The notes beneath the pieces are model-generated. The model saw only the letters and a list, made by a program, of their open reading frames with translations, searched no databases and was not told the origin of the DNA. DNA of 15,851 bases from Candidatus Omnitrophota bacterium (GTDB taxonomy: Bacteria; Omnitrophota; Gorgyraeia; Gygaellales; Profunditerraquicolaceae): the NCBI GenBank assembly GCA_016867095.1, contig VGKK01000016.1, positions 1 to 15,851 of the forward strand, written 5' to 3'. The translations under genes were made by a program, and so were the position numbers. This document shows, piece after piece, positions 13,823 to 15,851 of the stretch (position 1 is its first letter; each line of letters starts with the position of its first letter).

Positions 13823-14521
13823 TTATTTTTTTGGCGTTTCGGCGTTTAAAATATGGCTGATAGTCATCACCTCTGCCTTATCTAAATTCACGCCTGCCCA
13901 ATACTGCTGGCCAGGGGCTATTTTTGACCAGGCCACCCTTCCCCGGAAATAAAACGGGCTGCCAATGCCAGAGGCCTCCACCCACAACTCCAAAGGGGTA
14001 TTGACTGCCATCTGCTCAGCCGCAACCAGGCCAATGCCTTTGGCGCTGATATCCCTGGTCTCAGCCAGGCTCTCCTGGTTATTCTCCAGGTTCAAGAAGC
14101 GCAAAGGCAGCCGCGCGCTAAAACGCTCAAAAATCCTTTGGTCGTCCATTTTTTCACCTCCCTTCTCTATTCCTCTCCACCACTTTTGGGTTAATTGCTT
14201 CGGAAAATGCCGGCGCACAAACTGGTAAATCTTTTCCTTATCCACATCCTGAAGCCTGGTAAAATAAATGCCGTAGATATAGTGCCCGTTGATAGTCTTC
14301 TGCCAAGCTACCCAAGCCTCCAGGTTCAAGGCGCAATCTTCAGTCAAAATCAGGGCCAATCTCAGAAAGGTGTCCGTAGGTAATTTCATCGCCAGAGAAA
14401 TCTGCGCCCCCTTGAGGTTAATGTCCTTAACGGCGCACCCGGCGCACGCCTCAGCGCCTTCCAGGGTTAACCGGGCCTCTTTATTGACCTGCCATCTGGC
14501 TAATTTCCTGCGGTCTATCAC
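13823..14521 (-). CDS. Tandem PilZ-domain protein (c-di-GMP receptor-like)
   Basis: This is a 232-residue cytoplasmic protein with two PilZ barrels. From the chosen GTG start, domain 1 (about 3-105) has the N-terminal R5-K-L-A-R9 RxxxR motif and DINLKGAQI in place of D/NxSxxG. Domain 2 (about 125-225) has R129-I-F-E-R133 and DISAKGIGLV, a full DxSxxG match. Only the second domain therefore keeps the complete c-di-GMP consensus. The first has Asn for Ser. I chose GTG 14521 over TTG 14551 because AAGGAAGG precedes it closely. An internal ATG at 14149 has its own strong ribosome site. It lies 74 bases before the ROK-like gene and shows no obvious link to sugar use. It may control motility or exopolysaccharide. 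Confidence 0.88.
   Translation of the reverse strand: MIDRRKLARWQVNKEARLTLEGAEACAGCAVKDINLKGAQISLAMKLPTDTFLRLALILTEDCALNLEAWVAWQKTINGHYIYGIYFTRLQDVDKEKIYQFVRRHFPKQLTQKWWRGIEKGGEKMDDQRIFERFSARLPLRFLNLENNQESLAETRDISAKGIGLVAAEQMAVNTPLELWVEASGIGSPFYFRGRVAWSKIAPGQQYWAGVNLDKAEVMTISHILNAETPKK
14149..14162 (-). promoter_or_regulatory. Strong internal ribosome-binding site in the tandem PilZ gene
   Basis: On the minus strand GGGAGGTGA (14162-14154) is followed by AAAA and an in-frame ATG at 14149, with 7 bases between GGAGG and ATG. This is close to the ideal anti-16S pairing and better than the site at the full-length start. Initiation here would give a 108-residue protein containing only the second PilZ domain. 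Confidence 0.6.
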
Positions 14522-14631
14522 CAGGCCTTCCTTTCTCCGTGGCTGTTTCAATCGCTTAAAAAATCAGGGGCACCAAGTCACAAGGTCACCATGTCACCTG
14601 TCTGCGGTTTTCCATACCGCCTCCTTTTTTC

Positions 14632-14641
14632 GGAACGTTCC
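14632..14641. repeat. 10-bp perfect palindrome GGAACGTTCC
   Basis: This exact palindrome lies 110 bases upstream of the PilZ start, in the spacer after the frameshifted phosphotransferase-like fragment. The same spacer holds word-repeat sequence at 14572-14598 (ccaagtcacaaggtcacc). It could be an operator, but no regulator can be named and a chance occurrence is possible. Confidence 0.3.
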
Positions 14642-14708
14642 CCGGCGCCGCCGAATTTCGCTTAAACATGATTTGTTTAACCTGATCCACGATCTTGCAT
14701 CCTCTGCA

Positions 14709-14957
14709 TCACCTTTGGCTCCGATCATCTAAACTGCGCCTTGAATCACTGGCTGTATAAATTCTTTCAGCACCATCACAATCTTCAAAAGGCCTAACGA
14801 ATTTCCAGTCGATTACAATTATATGGCTTGTTGACGGATGAACTAATACGTTTTCCCTATGGAAATGACCATGCCGGTAACCAACCACATGCAATTGCTG
14901 TGAAATTTCATTTGCTCTCTGTTCTAATGCCTTAATATCTAAACCGGGATACCGGTT
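14709..14957 (-). pseudogene. Phosphotransferase (APH/choline-kinase-like) C-terminal fragment, frameshifted
   Basis: The frame is open from 14957 and reads NRYPGLDIKALEQRANEIS, then GYRHGHFHRENVLVHP and IIVIDWKFVRPFED, ending at TGA 14709. HGxxHxxNxLV followed by VIDW is the catalytic loop and metal site of aminoglycoside-phosphotransferase-type kinases. The catalytic Asp of HGD is replaced by His (codon CAT, one base from GAT). No ribosome site fits an independent start. The preceding frame stops at 14939 in a continuous context, so this is most likely the C-terminus of the ORF above it, shifted by one frame. It may be decayed or an assembly error. Confidence 0.65.
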
Positions 14958-15850
14958 TCACAAACACTTTTCATTGTAACATAGCCCAATTTATTAAATA
15001 AAGAACACCTTTCTTCGGATCCTCTTAAATCAAGCTCATAATAACTATCAGGGTCTATGCTTAAAAGAAAACTAGGAACATAAAAGTTGCTTCTTAATAA
15101 TTGGATTTTCGCTACCCAACGGAAAATATCATCGTTACCTCCCCTTGATTTGCGAATCAAGCGTAATCCTGTCTTGGGGTATAAATAAACGTGCAAAACA
15201 TTCAAATATGAACCGTCGATATGGCCGACAAATTTCAACCCGATTTCATCTAATGTTCTCGCAAACGCTGACTGCCAAGCCCAATAGTCGCCTTTAAAAG
15301 AAGTACCGTTGTTTGCAACTCTAAAGACTTCTTCTAATTCTCTGACTGCCGGCTCTTCCCATAAATTTAGGCATCCTCCGTCACAAAGCCCCTGACGCCG
15401 GGATTCCGCCCCCGCGGCGCTGCTGTCTTTATCCGCCCGCACCTCGCCACCGCTTCCTTCGCTCGGGCTCGGATATCGCCATATCATTGGCAGCGCGCAC
15501 GCCATCACCCCTGTATAATGCCCAGCCGCCGCCTGCAGCCCGTAGAAACCGTGGAAGTAACCAAGCATTGCCACGGCAATTACTACGAGCGCCACAACCA
15601 CAACCAATGGCAATATGCGGGCGAAGGCAGGCCGCGTGCCCTTGCCGCCTCTTCCCGCGCCTTCAGAATTAGGTATTGTGTCCCCGGAATTCGCGGAATT
15701 CCCGGAATTCTGGCTAATGCGCCGCCGGAGATTTCGCTCGCCATTCGGTGCGGGAGAACGAGCCCCATATATATCCTCAGGCGCGCGATGCGACGTAGTT
15801 CCTTCTGCTCCGCCAGATGCGGATGGCGATTCAGGGGGACAGTTCTGCCA
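14939..15850 (-). CDS. 3' part of a long ORF open at the right edge: low-complexity, membrane helix, phosphotransferase-like end
   Basis: Reading the minus strand from 15850, the frame is open for 303 codons to TAG at 14939, and no start is needed within the window. The first about 80 residues are Ser/Gly/Asn/Pro-rich and low complexity. A strongly hydrophobic stretch follows (ILPLVVVVALVVIAVAMLGY, about 15613-15560), likely one membrane helix. Next comes a Ser/Gly-rich linker (SPSEGSGGEV) that looks repeat-derived, then a globular region from LWEEPAVRELEEVFRV to LFNKLGYVTMKSVCE. The last part probably belongs with the frameshifted kinase-like fragment downstream. The actual start is outside the window, and the fusion of these parts may itself be the result of sequence decay. 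I recognise no specific family. Confidence 0.5.
   Translation of the reverse strand, partial: WQNCPPESPSASGGAEGTTSHRAPEDIYGARSPAPNGERNLRRRISQNSGNSANSGDTIPNSEGAGRGGKGTRPAFARILPLVVVVALVVIAVAMLGYFHGFYGLQAAAGHYTGVMACALPMIWRYPSPSEGSGGEVRADKDSSAAGAESRRQGLCDGGCLNLWEEPAVRELEEVFRVANNGTSFKGDYWAWQSAFARTLDEIGLKFVGHIDGSYLNVLHVYLYPKTGLRLIRKSRGGNDDIFRWVAKIQLLRSNFYVPSFLLSIDPDSYYELDLRGSEERCSLFNKLGYVTMKSVCETGIPV
15685..15711. repeat. 9-bp tandem repeat (cGGAATTC x3) in coding sequence
   Basis: GGAATTC occurs at 15686-15692, 15695-15701 and 15704-15710, exactly 9 bases apart. In the open minus frame it encodes repeated Asn-Ser-Gly/Ala triplets. It marks the low-complexity segment preceding the membrane helix. 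Confidence 0.75.
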
Positions 15851-15851
15851 T

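Noticed and set aside
13806..13826. Hairpin AATTGA-gaag-TCAATT followed by T-rich sequence, terminator-like on the plus strand
   Set aside because: No plus-strand gene precedes it, and on the minus strand it is not followed by a T tract, so it is not a credible terminator for the PilZ gene.

Overview
The window reads as a β-mannan/β-mannoside utilisation locus from an uncultivated Gram-negative-type bacterium. The evidence is a lipoprotein signal, a membrane-anchored exo-enzyme, PilZ proteins, many intergenic repeat elements of the kind common in candidate-phylum metagenome bins, and an open low-complexity ORF at one edge. My best guess is Omnitrophota or a PVC relative, but this is inference, not proof. 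Every convincing gene lies on the minus strand, so transcription runs from high to low coordinates.

Layout in transcription order. (1) 15850-14709: the 3' part of a long ORF open at the right edge (low-complexity segment, one membrane helix, then a phosphotransferase-like C-terminus). It is frameshifted near 14940-14957 and its kinase catalytic loop is altered. (2) 14521-13823: a tandem PilZ protein with a strong internal ribosome site. (3) 13748-12513: a helix-turn-helix plus ROK-kinase-like protein whose ROK motifs appear in circularly permuted order. (4) 12499-11678: a LacI-type ligand-binding protein without a DNA-binding head. (5) 11669-10641 and 10507-9467: two different Gfo/Idh/MocA oxidoreductases. 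(6) 9320-6795: a TIM-barrel sugar isomerase/epimerase and two sugar ABC permeases, all overlapping. (7) 6755-5790: a GH130 mannoside phosphorylase. (8) 5725-4271: a GPH-family sugar symporter. (9) 4074-2530: a lipoprotein with an F5/8C-type carbohydrate-binding domain and a GH113-type mannanase domain. (10) 2246-1644: a small secreted β-sandwich binding protein. (11) 1475-201: a second GH113-type enzyme on an N-terminal membrane anchor with a Pro/Ala/Glu-rich stalk.

How they may work together. The two GH113-type enzymes and the small secreted binding protein would attack mannan at or outside the cell surface. The GPH symporter and the ABC permeases would import oligosaccharides. GH130 would phosphorolyse β-mannosides in the cytoplasm. 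The isomerase/epimerase and the two oxidoreductases would process a product or side sugar by a route I cannot assign. The ROK-like/LacI-like pair at the head of the cluster probably senses a sugar and regulates it. No ABC ATPase or extracellular solute-binding protein is visible.

Intergenic spacers hold long imperfect inverted repeats built from iterated short words (2366-2505, 4101-4260, 9335-9459, 10511-10636), a perfect 16-bp stem (1579-1615) and a repeat that forms the last 28 codons of the ROK-like ORF. I saw no CRISPR array, rRNA, tRNA or recognisable insertion-sequence transposase. The first 200 bases hold only a short tandem repeat and no gene I can support.
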